Source: Cystobasidiopsis lactophilus (lineage: Eukaryota > Basidiomycota > Agaricostilbomycetes > Agaricostilbales > Chionosphaeraceae). From it: a stretch of DNA of 64,000 nucleotides. The translations under genes and the position numbers were made by a program. A model generated the notes under the pieces. It was not told the DNA's origin. It saw nothing but the letters and a program-made list of their open reading frames with translations, and did not search any database. The stretch is from assembly GCA_001599975.1 (NCBI GenBank), contig BCIO01000004.1, forward strand, positions 2,143,328-2,207,327, in the 5' to 3' direction. Position 1 is the stretch's first letter; each line of letters starts with the position of its first letter. Of the stretch, positions 31,847-43,347 are shown one piece after another.

Positions 31847-32537
31847 AGCTGAAGTCGATTGGCTGTAGCAGTTGAAGGATTTACAGACGCAACGTTAATG
31901 TTGCCCCGCTAACGACAAGCGTTGAGACACGGTGGTCGCTGCGTCGTGGACAACACCCCCTGAAAGCATGATCAGGCGGTGCCTTCGATGGCGTCGCGTC
32001 AGGCGCAAGACGGTCTAAGTGTACGGGCCCATTTCCCCAAGTCCGTTGACGGACGAAAAGGGCAGCGACAAGTCTGGTGCGGAGAGAGCTCTGAGATGGA
32101 AGCCCCGGCTCGAATTTGTGCGGCCTTCGTCAGTACCGCGCGTTGGCCGCGTCACGAATGAGTGAAGAACAGCGGTTATGAATCTCAGCGATACATGGCT
32201 AGCCAATCAGAGAACTCTAGCCCACGACAAGCCGCGGTTCGAAAATTCGAGCTGAGCAAACGCAGGGCCATTGGAAAGGTGCCGTGGCAGCCTCAAGAGC
32301 GCCTCGAAATGGCATTCTCGAAAACGAGGCACAGATAAGGACAGATAGGAACAAAAGGGAGAAATGTTTGGGACAGGACGAACCGCGCTGCGGCGAAAGG
32401 AGTGGCAAAATTTGACAGAGCGAGGACTTGCGGTGGACGCCGACAACCACAAGAGGAAGAGAAGGTGTTCGTGTTTCAAAAGTAGAGTTAGACAAAGTCA
32501 TCTCTCTATATACAACGAAAGCGGCGAGGGTGGCAAA
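31847..32537. other. Intergenic, upstream of the MATH-BTB gene
   Basis: About 690 bases with no supported coding region. It lies between two minus-strand genes and presumably carries the MATH-BTB promoter. Confidence 0.4.
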
Positions 32538-33327
32538 TCAAGTCCGCTTGGGCGAGGCCTCTCGAGCACGCAAGAGCTGCTCTCTGGTGGGCACTTGCGA
32601 GAGGAAGGCATAATGACCAATCTCATGAGTAGCTCCTGGGTAACAAACGTTCGAGTTGGGCGCAACTGGGACTTGGCCCGTGGGGTACCATTTGTGATTG
32701 AGCCCTTCGAAGTGCTTCACTCCGAAGACTGAGACAGCACACCCCTTGCTCATCTTAAAGCCGAGTGCGCGGAAAGAATCAAATGCAGTCCTGTCCTTCG
32801 GGATGAGAAACGCTGTCCGTTAGAGCGAGGAAGACGCTCCTTACAAAGCCATTGCGCCTGCCAAAGTTATAGTCTTGTTGTCTGGCTGAGCAAAAGGCTT
32901 GCCCCTTAATTCAGGAGCGACCCAGACATTGGCGGCGGAGCCATATCTGGCGGCATGGAAGAAAATAAATCTGTCGGAGGCCTCGACCAGTCGAGTCTTC
33001 TTTTCGACGAAGACCAAGTAGAGCGACTCCATCTTCGTCAGGTCATCCTGACCATGGAGGAAGCCAAGAGCTTCTGCGGACAGGTCGTCCCAGTGGCAGA
33101 GAGTGATTGGCTTCTCCTCCATCTCTTGCAAGGCAGGGGCCGCCAATCGGTGCTCGAGATCTTGCCATTTGCTCGTATCTTCCGAGAGGATCTCAAGAGC
33201 GACGCATTTTTAAGGCATCAACGAACATACCTGCCCCATAGTACTCCAAGACGTGGCAGTCGAAGCGCTCGGCTAGCTCGCCGACGAAATGCTTTGCAAG
33301 AACCGCTTTGAAGCTGATAGGCGACAT
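32538..33327 (-). CDS. Unidentified protein, about 227 residues
   Basis: Three exons (minus): 33327-33231, 33178-32845, 32790-32538, with 52- and 54-nt introns, all in phase. The start is MSPISFKAVLAKHFVGELAE. Notable stretches are CHVLEYYGADTSKWQDLE, LYLVFVEKKTRLVEASDRF, YGSAANVWVAPELRG, AFDSFRALGFKMSKGCAVSV and YPGATHEIGHYAFLSQVP. There is no signal peptide or membrane segment. I do not recognise a family. The alternation of hydrophobic strands with charged loops suggests a globular cytosolic protein. Confidence 0.55.
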
Positions 33328-33847
33328 CTTCTCTCAACGAAGCAGAAGGTAAAGGTCTCGAAAGATGATCTTGCAAGGACTTCAGAGGTTGAATGGACAG
33401 TGAAGAAGAAGAACGTCAAGAGTCCGCGGGTAAACGTAACGAAGTCCAGATTTTGGCTTCGCATTCATTCCCCGAAAGCCCAGACCTTATGTGCCTGCAA
33501 GTAGGCCAAAAGCATCAAATCAAGTCGATGTGCCCACTTGCCCAAAAAAGTTAGCCGCCCCGACCTCTGGCAGGCTTCTTGATCGGCTACGCCGAAGACT
33601 CGGCCCATCCAAAGCAGCCAGTACCAGTAGGTCTGGGTCCTCTATGTCTCTGGAAGCCTCAGCGATCCAGAATAACGAAACATTGAGCAGTTTATCAGGC
33701 CACATCCCAACCACAGTTTCGGGCATTGAAGAATTTCAAATGCCAGGAAGCATTCGCAGACCATCTCAAGCGCATAAAGAGCACGGCAGAGCAAAGGAAA
33801 GCGAAGCATTCAAGGAGACCAGCAAAGCCAGGCAGATGGCCGCTTGA
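33289..33847 (+). CDS. Possible small basic, Ser-rich protein
   Basis: Two exons keep one frame: 33289-33429 and 33479-33847, separated by a 49-nt GT-AG intron, giving about 169 residues. The sequence is Lys/Arg/Ser-rich (TSEVEWTVKKKNVKSPR, then SGRLLDRLRRRLGPSKAAS, IPTTVSGIEEFQMPGSIRRP). No family is recognised. The proposed start overlaps the first exon of the opposite-strand gene by 39 bases, so the true start may lie further downstream or in another exon. Support is the consistent frame across a normal-sized intron only. Confidence 0.35.
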
Positions 33848-34273
33848 GCATGAGCAAAAGTGGCCGGCCGCGGTGGCGAAGACAAGCGCGTATGGTTGCG
33901 CACCCAAAGAAAACCCGAACATGTTTGGAAGGTTTCAAAGAAAGGTTGGGCATCTATGTACAATGAAAAAAAGGACGAGGAACTCTGAAATGCAAGGTAT
34001 GTTGCTGAACATTTTCCGACGCGAACCGGGGAAACCACAAAACGGATTACAATTGGGGGCCTCTGAAAGGTGAGATCCATCTGTTGCTTTAAGATTCGTG
34101 TGTTGGTAAAGCAAAGGTGGACCGAAGGTGAAACGACGAAAGAACGACAAAAAGGGTGTTTGGTGGTGGTACTGGTGTGCGCATGCTGGCATGGGTTGGG
34201 GAAATGCTTGAAGGGGGCGTGAAATGGGTCGTGAAAAAGTTAGACAGCCAGGGCGTGGTGGAAAGGAAGGTCG

Positions 34274-34971
34274 CTAGGACGGGGGATCGATGACGGTTAG
34301 CGTGCCGAGAGCGGAGCCACCACTTGAGACCGGCGTCGAGCTTTGAGGCGTAGGGGGTGCGCTGGTGGCGTGGAGATGGCCGTCTGTGCCGGTAGCTCGG
34401 TGCTCGAGGTGGAGGAAGTGGGTGAGCGATGCTCGAGCGTGAGGTGAGAGCGGTTCGTCGACGCTCCCCTTAGGCTCCTCTGTGGGACGGCTAAGCTCTG
34501 ATCTACGCAGATAAATTGGAGGAAGCGAAGGCCCACCATGGAACTGTTGCTTGGGCTCCAAGGATGGGCTGCCGTCGCACACCTGTCCAATGCCGGGCCG
34601 CGCATGAGTGAACCACGGGAGGGCCAAGCATGAGACCTCAACGCACCCAGACCTGATCTCCGTCCCTGTTCTCCAACTCCTTCAAATCTTGTGACCTTAG
34701 CTGTGGGTGCCAAGCGTCAGGGACGGCTTAAAAGCGACGAGCGGGAGTAAGGCCAACTGACATGCCTCTTATTGATCTTCTGCTGGCAGCCGCCGCCCGT
34801 CGTAGCTGAGTCTGGAGGCGAAGCTCGCCCGTTCTCTATTGGCACGCCAAAGTACTGAGACGGCGAGGAGGGCATCCCAATTGTAGCCATGACTGCTAAG
34901 CTGGCTGGACCTCTCCAAGAGGGCTTTACTCCGCCTCGGCGACTCTGGCGTGCTTTGGTCAGTGATGTCAA
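34274..34971 (-). CDS. Unidentified short protein
   Basis: Three exons (minus): 34971-34762, 34700-34647, 34582-34274, with introns of 61 and 64 nt, all in phase, about 190 residues. A later ATG at 34890 would give 163 residues. Text includes SPSQYFGVPIENGRASPPDS, GCQQKINKRH, LRSQDLKELENRDGDQVWV, CDGSPSLEPKQQFHGG and RRSELSRPTEEPKGSVDEP. The end is Thr/Ser/Pro-rich (PQSSTPVSSGGSALGTLTVID). No family is recognised and no signal peptide is seen. Confidence 0.45.
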
Positions 34972-35414
34972 TTCTCGCAGTTTTTGTGCAGTTCAGGAGG
35001 CTGCGTTTGACGACTGTGTGATGATGCTGCGATGACCCGCCCTCTGATGGAGCTGCCTGTCTTCTGCGAGCAAGCTCAGGGCCCACCATCCCCACTCGTC
35101 GAGTCGCCTCGCGCAAAGCTTGTGCCCCTCTCTGGCTGCTGTCCACGATTCTGTCGCCTTTGGTCTGAGATGTCTGGATGAGACATCTTCTGTAGTCGCT
35201 GGCAAGACGCGTGATTGGAACTACGAACTGGATTCGCCACTGGCCAAAGAAGGTCGCGTATGGACTTTGATTTTGCGCGCTTGCCCTTGCGTTTCTGGCC
35301 TCCATCACAGCAGCATAAAGGTTCTCATGTTCTTCTATGGGCTTGAGTTCGTAGTTCCCGAGTGAGGCCGCTTCCTAGCTTTCCGACCGTCCACCCATCG
35401 CCTGACATTATTGG
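34972..35414. other. Intergenic
   Basis: No supported gene between the small minus-strand gene and the permease relic. Confidence 0.35.
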
Positions 35415-35672
35415 GGCATGCATTCGCCAATGGCTTCAAGCGTGCTTTGCGCCGTCTGAGTGAAGGCTGCCGTCTCCTTCGCCGGCACCGAGTTGGTTGG
35501 CCTAGCTGCCACCGAGCCCGAGAACCCGAGGCAGGCTCTGCCCTCTTCCATCCCAAGTTGGCAACTGGTGAGGCAGCTCCGATTTCTACCTTGGTTGCTA
35601 GTTTCATTGTTCCATCTCCACAGGCCCATCGCGTTGAGCGCTCTCTTCACCATCTTCACGTATCCTGGATGA
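35415..35672 (+). pseudogene. Decayed fragment of an amino-acid permease gene
   Basis: Pieces match the permease at the right end of this window. HAFANGFK at about 35418-35441 is followed, in another frame, by [20 protein letters not shown] and QALPSSI (about 35466-35550). After a gap comes PIALSALFTIFT (about 35624-35660). The intact gene reads [47 protein letters not shown]. Just before the last piece the relic keeps TCATTGTTCCATCTCCACAG, almost the same as the 3' end of the corresponding intron in the intact gene. It is therefore a DNA-level copy and not a retrocopy. About 140 codons between the two blocks are missing and the frame changes at least once. No plausible protein is left. Confidence 0.8.
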
Positions 35673-36248
35673 TTTGCCACCGTCACTCCAAAATTGGCTC
35701 TCTTTTGGCCCGTTGTTCTCTCTGTCATCGTAAACTTGCGACGCGTGCAATAGAGACATTGTGAGATGGCAAATCGCCAGTCAATTATCGCAAAGTCCTT
35801 GGGAGCACCACTCGCCACTCCAACTGTCGGAGCTGAGCCGCTCACTTCACGCGCTTTCTGCTTCACCCTTCTGCTGTCAGCCATGATGTCCTCCTCCAGT
35901 CTCACCCAGCCCTCTCGACCAGGACCTGCAAATCGGACGAACAAAAGGTTTGCACCGCACCCGAAGCCATGGGAATGTTTGTGGCCCGAGCTTTTTTCGT
36001 GCGAGTCCTGCACCTAAAAGCGCCTTCTGCTCTCGGGTCACCACTTGGGCCTCTTGGCTCCCAGCTCTACGCACACGAGCAGCTCCGGTAGCTGCCTGAG
36101 CAAGCGCGAGAGCGGCGGCGCGTCGCAGACCTCGAAGCCCAGTCAATTCGCAGTTCAGTCCCAACTGAAGCGGGTTGGCCCACTTTCGACCCTTTGCTTT
36201 GTTGATTTTCCTCCTCTTGGACCTGCACAACCACGAACGAGCAACGAG
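35673..36248. other. Intergenic
   Basis: No supported gene. Open frames on both strands here lack motifs. It is upstream of the long plus-strand gene that follows. Confidence 0.35.
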
Positions 36249-39207
36249 ATGGCGAGCAGCAGCAGCGGCGGCGTGGGCAGCAGGCAGCGCGCTTCTTTGG
36301 GCATTGGCTTTCCATCGTTGGCGGGATACGCCTTGACAGCGCCCACTCCGACCATGAATCCTGGCACTGGTGGGCTCCTGCTTCCCTACCCTAGCCCTGC
36401 GCGTGGCTGAGCATACCGAAACTGACCACAGCAGGAGCGCTGGCCAACACGGTCCACTTGCAGGAGCGGCTGTTCGAAGCTCTCCGCCCAGATCCAAGCT
36501 ACACCGCCCACGATGCACCGATTAGGGACACGCCTAAGAGGATGCCCGTTGGATTGATCGGCAGCTTGTCCGGCAGCGCGGGCGGGCCCTTCATGAATGC
36601 CGCCCCTCGTCGTGCGTCTCGTTCTTTCCCTCTTTTCAAGCTGGTGACAGCTGATGGCGACAGTTCTTTGCACAGTGCTCCAGCCCGAACACGGTGGAGA
36701 AAGCGCCCAGATCTTTGCCGACATCGACTATGCCCTCTCCGGCGGGCAGCGCCGACAGTCCTTGCCCGACTCTGACCTCCGCACCACCTCGTCCGGCTCC
36801 TCGCACAACTCCTTCTCTGCCATGGCGAATAACTTTGCTCGTTCCCACCCACACCAGCAACCGCAACAACAAGACGGAATCACCTACCCAACCACGCGAC
36901 AACTCAGCAACCCTTACCTGTACTTGGGCCTCTCCCCACGCTCGCCCAGGGAGCTCTTCCAAGCCTCTGGATCCCCTGATGCCATCTTTGGCTCTTCGGT
37001 TCGACGCCCTTCCACCATCGCTTTGCCCCAAATCCAACTCGGGCCCAACCGCGCTGCTGGCCCGTCGCTGTCCTCCCCAGGAAGAGTCGGCGACGGCGGA
37101 GGTGAAGAGTTGGACAACGTCCCTTCCTTCTCCAGCTCCTCCAGGACCTCGTCGCTTTCGACCAATGGAGGAGGCGGCGGCCACCACCACAGCAGCAATG
37201 GATATTTTCATCCTCGCCACTTCCAGAATCACACCCCGCCCGCCTCGGCTTCCAGGAGGTCCAGCTTCGCTTCCGCCTACCCAGAGCGCTTCAGACCCCT
37301 CAGCAGCCCTCCTGGACCGCAGAGCCCCGCGTCGTCAAGTCGCATGACCAGCACCTCTTCCACCCGCCAACCTTCGGCTCAAGGTCGACCACCCCTCGTT
37401 CAACCCACCACCGGCCAACCTGAAGTTGCTACTTCACTTTCTGATGGCACGCCCAAGCCCAAGAGCAAGACCCAGAAGAAGAACAGGAAGATGAAGATCG
37501 TTGTGCCCTTGAAGCTGCCCGTCCGTTCGCAGCCCAAGCGCAACACGCCTGCCCCAGCTCCTTCATCCTCGCCATCGCCGTCCAAGAACAGCACCAAACC
37601 CAGCGTTCTGGATAGTGCCGAGCACGGTGAGAAGCAGAAGTCGGGCATGACGCTCAGGTCCTCCACCTCCCGCCGTCCTCCCCCGACCGAGGAGATGGCC
37701 CCAGTTGCCGACCCGGCCATCGATATGGAAAATCTGTCCTCTACGGTCGCGGAGAGCGCTTTGCAAGCTCCAGCCACTCCAGAGCAGGTCCCAGCTGCTG
37801 CCATTGAACCCGAGCCCGAACCCGTCGACGAGCCGAAGCAGGCCGTTGATTCCATGGATAGCTCACCACCTCCAGATGTAGTCGATGGACCCGCTTTGAT
37901 TGGATACCAGCCCAAAGATGATCATGCTCAGCCTCAAGCCGCCGAAGTCGAACCCGCCTCGTCGCCTTCACTCCCGTTGGCCGAGCCTTCTGTCGTGCCT
38001 TCGCTGTCTGACACCGCGCATAACGAGATGCCAATGGAAGAGCAGCAGCAACCGACCGAGGTGATAGTCGACAACGATGATCAGACTGCGACTTCCAAAC
38101 GCGCGGCGGCCAAGCAGCAGCGCCAGCCACGCAAGGCTCGCATCATTCTCGGCGGCTCCCCTGTGCCCGAGATCTCGTTCCACCCCAATCGTCCAAGGCG
38201 CTCTTGCACGGTCAAGAAGGAAGAAGTCGAGCGCGCCAGCACCACCGAGCCCCAACTCGAGCAGCAGCTGCAATCGACCAACATCCCACCTTTGCACAAG
38301 CAACCGATTCAGCCTATCAATGTTGAAGACGACGGTAGCAGCGACCTGACTGACGTGTCCTCCTCCGGCCTCTCGGACGCGAACGACAGCTCGGACGAAG
38401 TCGACTCTGGCTCTGGATCCTCCTTCCATGACGACGACGACGAAGAGACCAAGCCCAAGGTCAAGCGAGCTCAGACGACCACGCCTCGTCGCGCTCCTCG
38501 CCAGTCGGCTTCGGCTGACACTCCCAATTCTGACTGCGGTGGCGCAGATACCTTGCAGTACACCGAGACGGGCCGAGTGCTCATCCGCCGCTCGCTGGTC
38601 ATCATCACAGACACCGACAGGCGAAGGGAAGGCTACGTTCGGCCCATAGAGCGAGAGCGCAAGGAAGTCCGACGCCTGCTCGACCGCATGCTTCGTGGGT
38701 TTCCTTCCTCTCCTCTGAGATCTCAACGGCTCATCCAGCCAATGGAAATGATTTACAGGCAATGCGCCTGGCAACGGCTTACACCTGACCTCGCGCTTCC
38801 CGTACGAGCAGTCCTCCCGCGCCAAGCTGCTGGCCAAGATGGGCCTCCGAATGGAGTTCAGCCCTCAAGCCACCCTCAAAGAGTCCGAGCTGTCCACTTC
38901 CACCCGTCGATTTCGAAAAGACCAATGCTCTAGGATGGTGGAGACCATCGAAAAGTGAGCTTCTGTCTTTGCCCCCCACTTGTTGGCAGGGCAGGCCTTG
39001 AGAAGGGCCCACAGCAATTGGATCTCCTTGAAGGCCATCGACAACAGACCACCTGCTGCTGGCTCATCTACCATTACCTCTCAATCGTCTCGTCGAAGCC
39101 GCAAGCGTAGCGCCGACACAGACACCGCCGCCACCGACACCGCCGCCACCAAATCGGACGAAGAGGAGCTCAGGCGGTCCAAACGCCCGCGCAGGTCAGC
39201 CTCATAG
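36249..39207 (+). CDS. Large low-complexity nuclear-type protein, unidentified
   Basis: Five exons: 36249-36402, 36435-36608, 36676-38694, 38759-38954, 39015-39207, giving about 910 residues. The start is MASSSSGGVGSRQRASLGIGF. LQERLFEALRPDPSYTAHD suggests one short helix. The long central exon is Ser/Pro/Gln-rich and then acidic (EPEPEPVDEPKQ, SFHDDDDEE), with basic clusters such as PRKARIILGGSPVPEISFHP. The best-ordered part is near the end: LIRRSLVIITDTDRRREGYV, RPIERERKEVRRLLDRMLR, RAKLLAKMGLRMEFS and NNWISLKAIDNRPPA. The tail RRSRKRSA...RRSKRPRRSAS looks like a nuclear localisation signal. No domain is named. A chromatin or transcription role is only a guess from composition. Confidence 0.6.
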
Positions 39208-39814
39208 GAATGTCGAAGCGAAGGTCTGAAGTGTTTCCTTCGGTTTCCGTCTTCATTGCAAGGACTTGGATAGTATGTATCGCTTTGGTGTGTGGCGAGG
39301 AAGTTGAAAATGAAATGCGCTTCAGTACAAGCTGTTGAACTTCACTCCGTTCCCTTGCTGCTGATCTTGCAAGCCATTCATCAAGGATGACTTTGAGTTC
39401 ATCTTCGGTGAGGTGCTCGTGGCGGTAATACATATGCTCTGTAGACGTCTCTGCCAGCTGTTGGACGTATCAAAGCGTGAGCATTGGGAAGATCAGGTTC
39501 AAGATGCAAAATCTCCCGCATCGTGGTGGCGAGCCTCGTCTCAAGCAGTTTTGGTCAACGCCACCATTGAACAGAGCAGCTTGGAGTGGAAAATGCATCG
39601 GTATTAACATGCAGGGGATCAAAATGTCCTACAGCGAGGAGGAATCTACGAAAACAAAAAAGCGGGAGATCAACGTCGAAGGCAAGCATGGGTAAAAGAG
39701 CGCCAAAGAGAACGACAGAAGGTGGTAAGGAACGACACGGAGAAATTTTTTGGTGGTGCTGCTGTTGCTGAAAGGAAGAGAATGTAACCAAGCCGTGACA
39801 AAGACGGAAGAAGG
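39208..39814. other. Intergenic between convergent genes
   Basis: About 600 A/T-richer bases with no supported gene. It holds the 3' ends of the flanking convergent genes. Confidence 0.4.
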
Positions 39815-41233
39815 TCATCGGTAAAATGACTGCTGGCCGCTCTTGCCGACGACGCCTCTGGAGTGCTGCGTGAACATGCCTCTTTGACGTTTGTTTAGGT
39901 TGAGCGGTGGAGTTGGCGAGTTGCGCCAGTAGAAGTCGGCGACTCTTGGGGGGAGACTGCCTCCGGACGCTGCCCGAGGTGGTGGAACTGGCAGAGGTCT
40001 CTTGAAATGGGAAGGGAGAGGGCTTGAAGCCGTTCTGCGAGCTGGTAGATACTGCTGTAAAGGGGGAGCGCTGGGCAGGTTGCTCGACAGATGGTGGAGC
40101 CCAAAGTGGGCGTGGCTGGGCAGCGGTGGTAGCGAAGCGTGAGCCGGACTTGGCGCCCACTGAGGAGCGGGTGGTCGCCCATATGCAATAGCAGAGACAT
40201 ACGGCGAGGCCGGCGCCACGAGCGGGGAAAATACAGGCGGAATCCTGGTCGGCAAAGGCGACTGGCGATGAGGTGTAAGGGGAGGGCGCCGGTGGAGGAG
40301 CGAGGGGTATCTTGCCTTCGGTCGAAGTTGGGTAGTCGTCGTGGAGAGGCGTTTTGAAGGAAGGCGTGCCACAAGGTCGTCCGCCAAGGTGTATTTTCGC
40401 CGCTTCGACGGCTGGTGAGCCATGCGGTCCACCGCTGCTGCAATTCTTTGGTCATCTTCCTCTTCTTCCACATTCAGCGGTCGTTTCCTGCTCTGGTACG
40501 GAGCAGCCCCAGATGGTGGGCTGCTGGACCTCGAATAAGTGGCGCTCCCTGGTTAAAGCAGTGGCAAGAACTCACCCGGACGCCATTGGGTGAGCTGGGG
40601 TCGCCCCCTTGCTTGTTGCGGTCCCTTCCTCTGCTTTCCCATTCCCACCCTTCCGCCCAAAGCCCAACAAGCTGGTCAAGCTGAAACTCCTCTTGACCGG
40701 CTTCCCGGCAGCCATGCGGGAGCTTCCTTCGGCCACGCCAGAGGGCAGGGAAGGCGTGAAAGGCGCTTCGGTGTCGATGCCAAAGACGAATTTGAGGTAG
40801 TTGTTTGGGTTAATGAGATCGAACGAGCAGTCGGGCGAAGAAGGCGTGGCTGAGCGATTTGGGGAGAGAGTTGCTGCCGCTGGGTTTTGGTGGAGTAGGA
40901 CATCGTCAACGGATGCTCGAGAATGTGCTTTCGTAGTTGCGTGACCAAACTGCCTCAGACGGATCTGCAGCTCGCCCACGCCCTGTTATTGCGAAAATCA
41001 GAGCCAGTCGTGTCATAGCAGTGAGGCGGGCCTTACGCCGTCTGGGCTGATCTGACACTTGGAGCAGAAGTGCCTCAGGTCATCCACGTCGAAGTAGACT
41101 TCCAGCTTTGGCGTGCTGAAGCAGAAATCAACAAGCTGTCAAAAACGATGTCGAGGGCTCTTATTCGATGAAAGGCTCACAGCAGGACCTCCTCGATGAA
41201 AGCCTGGCTCAAAGGTGCCCCAGGAGAGGCCAT
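39815..41233 (-). CDS. Unidentified protein with C-terminal Pro-rich tail
   Basis: At least four exons (minus). The first starts at ATG 41233 with MASPGAPLSQAFIEEVLL. The next gives TPKLEVYFDVDDLRHFCSKC and QISPDG. The third runs from about 40984 to 40573 and contains GVGELQIRLRQFGHATTK and CSFDLINPNNYLKFVFGID. The last gives PPSGAAPYQSRKRPLNVEEE and runs to 39815. The final 200 residues are Pro/Ser/Arg-rich with an NLS-like KRRK. The YLKFVFGID and EVYFDVDDLRHFC patches suggest a small folded N-terminal domain. I cannot name a family. It lies downstream of NUF2 on the same strand. Confidence 0.5.
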
Positions 41234-41520
41234 GGCGACCGGCCGCAAGGGCGAGAGGGACGAAGCTCGCCGCAAGAGGAAGACCTTCAGTGCCGTCGAG
41301 AGTTCGCTGCCAGTGGTCGCGTGTTGGGCCTAGAAAGTGGTGGCGCCTCGAAGGGACTTTTGTGGCCTTGGATGGCCATACAGGCTCTCTTGGATCCCGA
41401 ACGAGAGTCAAAGAGAAGAGCTAATGTGTGGCAAGGCTCTAAGCGAAATGTTACAAGGCCCAGAACCTGAGGGTTCTCTCTACAAATACAACAAGGCGAA
41501 GGCAAGGAAAGAGCTGTGTA

Positions 41521-43279
41521 TCAGACTGAATTGTAGGTATTGAGCGCGTCCAGAGCTTTGTTGAGTCTGAGCGGCACAAAGATCAGCTATCGCCTTCGAC
41601 CCAGATGAGGAAGCGCTCACTTTGCGGAATACGCCACTGCCAGCTTTGCATTTAGCCTAGAACGTAATGTCAGAGAGAAATAATAAGCTCACGGATCTCA
41701 TTCTTCAGTTCCCGGTGCGCCGATTCGCCTTCCGCCATATCCTTCTCGGCTGTCTTGACCAAATCGAGGATCTGTCGGCGCTGATCAGATGCCACCTTTC
41801 TGTCAGCAATAAAAGTAAAGAAGAGCGCACCTCCTTCTCTTTCAGGGCGATGGCTCGGTGTCGCCGCGCCGCTTCTTCGTCGACGTCTTGCCGCTTCGCC
41901 ATCAGCATCTCGTGATTCTCCTGCATTTCGCGCATCTTCGTCTGCAGCGACTTCTTCTTGGCCTCGGCCTGGGCGACGTGGCGGTCGCGCTGCTCGGTGG
42001 TAGACGCGAGCCGCCTGGCCAATTGGTGCGACCGCAGCTCGAGCTCCTTGAGGTCCTCCGACCGGCTGTCTCGCTCCTCCAAGAGCTTGCCCAGCTTGGT
42101 TGTCCCATCGTTGGCCTTGTTGACCTCCGTCTCCCAGTCCTCGACGGTCTTGATCAGCGCTGTCAGGTCCGTCTCGTACCGAGTGAGGGCGGCGATGCGG
42201 GCTTTGTGGTTCTGGGTCCGGCTGTCTGCCTCGGCAATGTCCACCTTCATTTGCTCTACCGTCTTTTGCAGGTCCGACAGCGCCTGCTTGACCCGGTTGG
42301 GCGACTGCACGATGCGTGACCGAAGGCGGGCGAGGTCCACGTCGTGGCTGCTCAAAGTCTGCTGTAGGAACTCGGCGCGCTCCTGCAGCTGCTGCCGAGT
42401 GGCCTTCTCCGTGGTCAACTTTTGGCTCAGATCGGCGGCTGTCGACCGCTTCTCCAGCAGGATTTTCCGGAGGCCGGCGTTCTCCGCTTCGATGGTCGCC
42501 GCTTGAGTCGCATTGGCGGCCATCTCCGCTCTGAAATGGCCCCAGTCAGCATGTTTTATTCGCTTTTGGGTTACAAGAGCTCACTTCTTCTTCTCCAGGG
42601 CATTTTGCCGCTCGACATGCCTGCGCTCGGCCTCGTGCTCGGCCTTGGCCAGCTCCTCCGACTGCTCCTCCAGCGCTTCCAAGTGGTTTATTTGGTCAAG
42701 TTCGAACAGGTGAAAGTTGATGAGCCCGGATAAAATGCGGCGGACGCGCACTGCTTGGGGATCTCGGATGTCTCTGGGCGTGAAATCGTCGAGGCAAGCC
42801 CAGAGCATGATTTGGTTTCTTCAGGCTCAGCCCTCAGGATGCTTCTAGTATTGATGAAACGACTTTCACGCACAAGGTGGACCAGAGCGCCCCGACATAG
42901 ACAGTCTCGCGATAGATTTCCTGTTTTGTTGTTTTTGAGCAAGGAGAGGCAGACGAAAGACGCGTTTTCGAGCTCGTACCTGGTCGTCCATGTTGTCAAG
43001 CTGTAGCTGAGCAGCGACCATGACATCTTCCAGCGTCAACTGCGTCAGCTGAGTGAGGAACCAGGCATAAATCGGCACTATTTTGGCGGCGGTCGGCCGG
43101 TCAATGTCGTCTTGCGCGACCTGGCAGCCAAAGTCATTGAGAGTGGCCACCAGCTCGCTCGTCTTGAGCTGTGGAAACGAGTGCGCTTGCATCCCCTGTT
43201 GGCTGCTGCCTCGAGAAAGGGAGAGCCTGAGAGACGGAGACTTTTTTTTGGCAGGGCAAATTGAGGTGGTGGTAAACAT
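41521..43279 (-). CDS. NUF2: Kinetochore protein NUF2 (Ndc80 complex)
   Basis: The exons join in phase. The N-terminal calponin-homology-like domain is SFPQLKTSELVATLNDFGCQ, then KIVPIYAWFLTQLTQLTLED, EIYRETVYVGALWSTL and NQIMLWACLDDFTPRDIRDP, ending RRILSGLINFHLFELDQI. A long coiled coil follows (about 42640-41850), with heptad Leu/Ala and charged runs such as LRKILLEKRSTAADLSQKL. The C-terminus passes through a 16-nt exon and ends LNKALDALNTYNSV at 41521. NUF2 pairs with Ndc80 to bind microtubules at the kinetochore. The start could be 43279 or the second Met at 43192 (MQAHSFP). Confidence 0.85.
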
Positions 43280-43347
43280 TGTGCATGGGGGCGTCTACAG
43301 GCATTACAATCTATGTATGGTGTGAGGAAACAAACGGGTGGGACAAT

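Noticed and set aside
35408-36013. 201-codon minus-strand frame
   Set aside because: It is antisense to the permease relic and has no motif. The relic identity explains the open frame.
38955-39014. Apparent frame slip near the end of the long low-complexity gene
   Set aside because: Choosing the acceptor that yields a 60-nt intron restores one frame (ETIENNWISLK).
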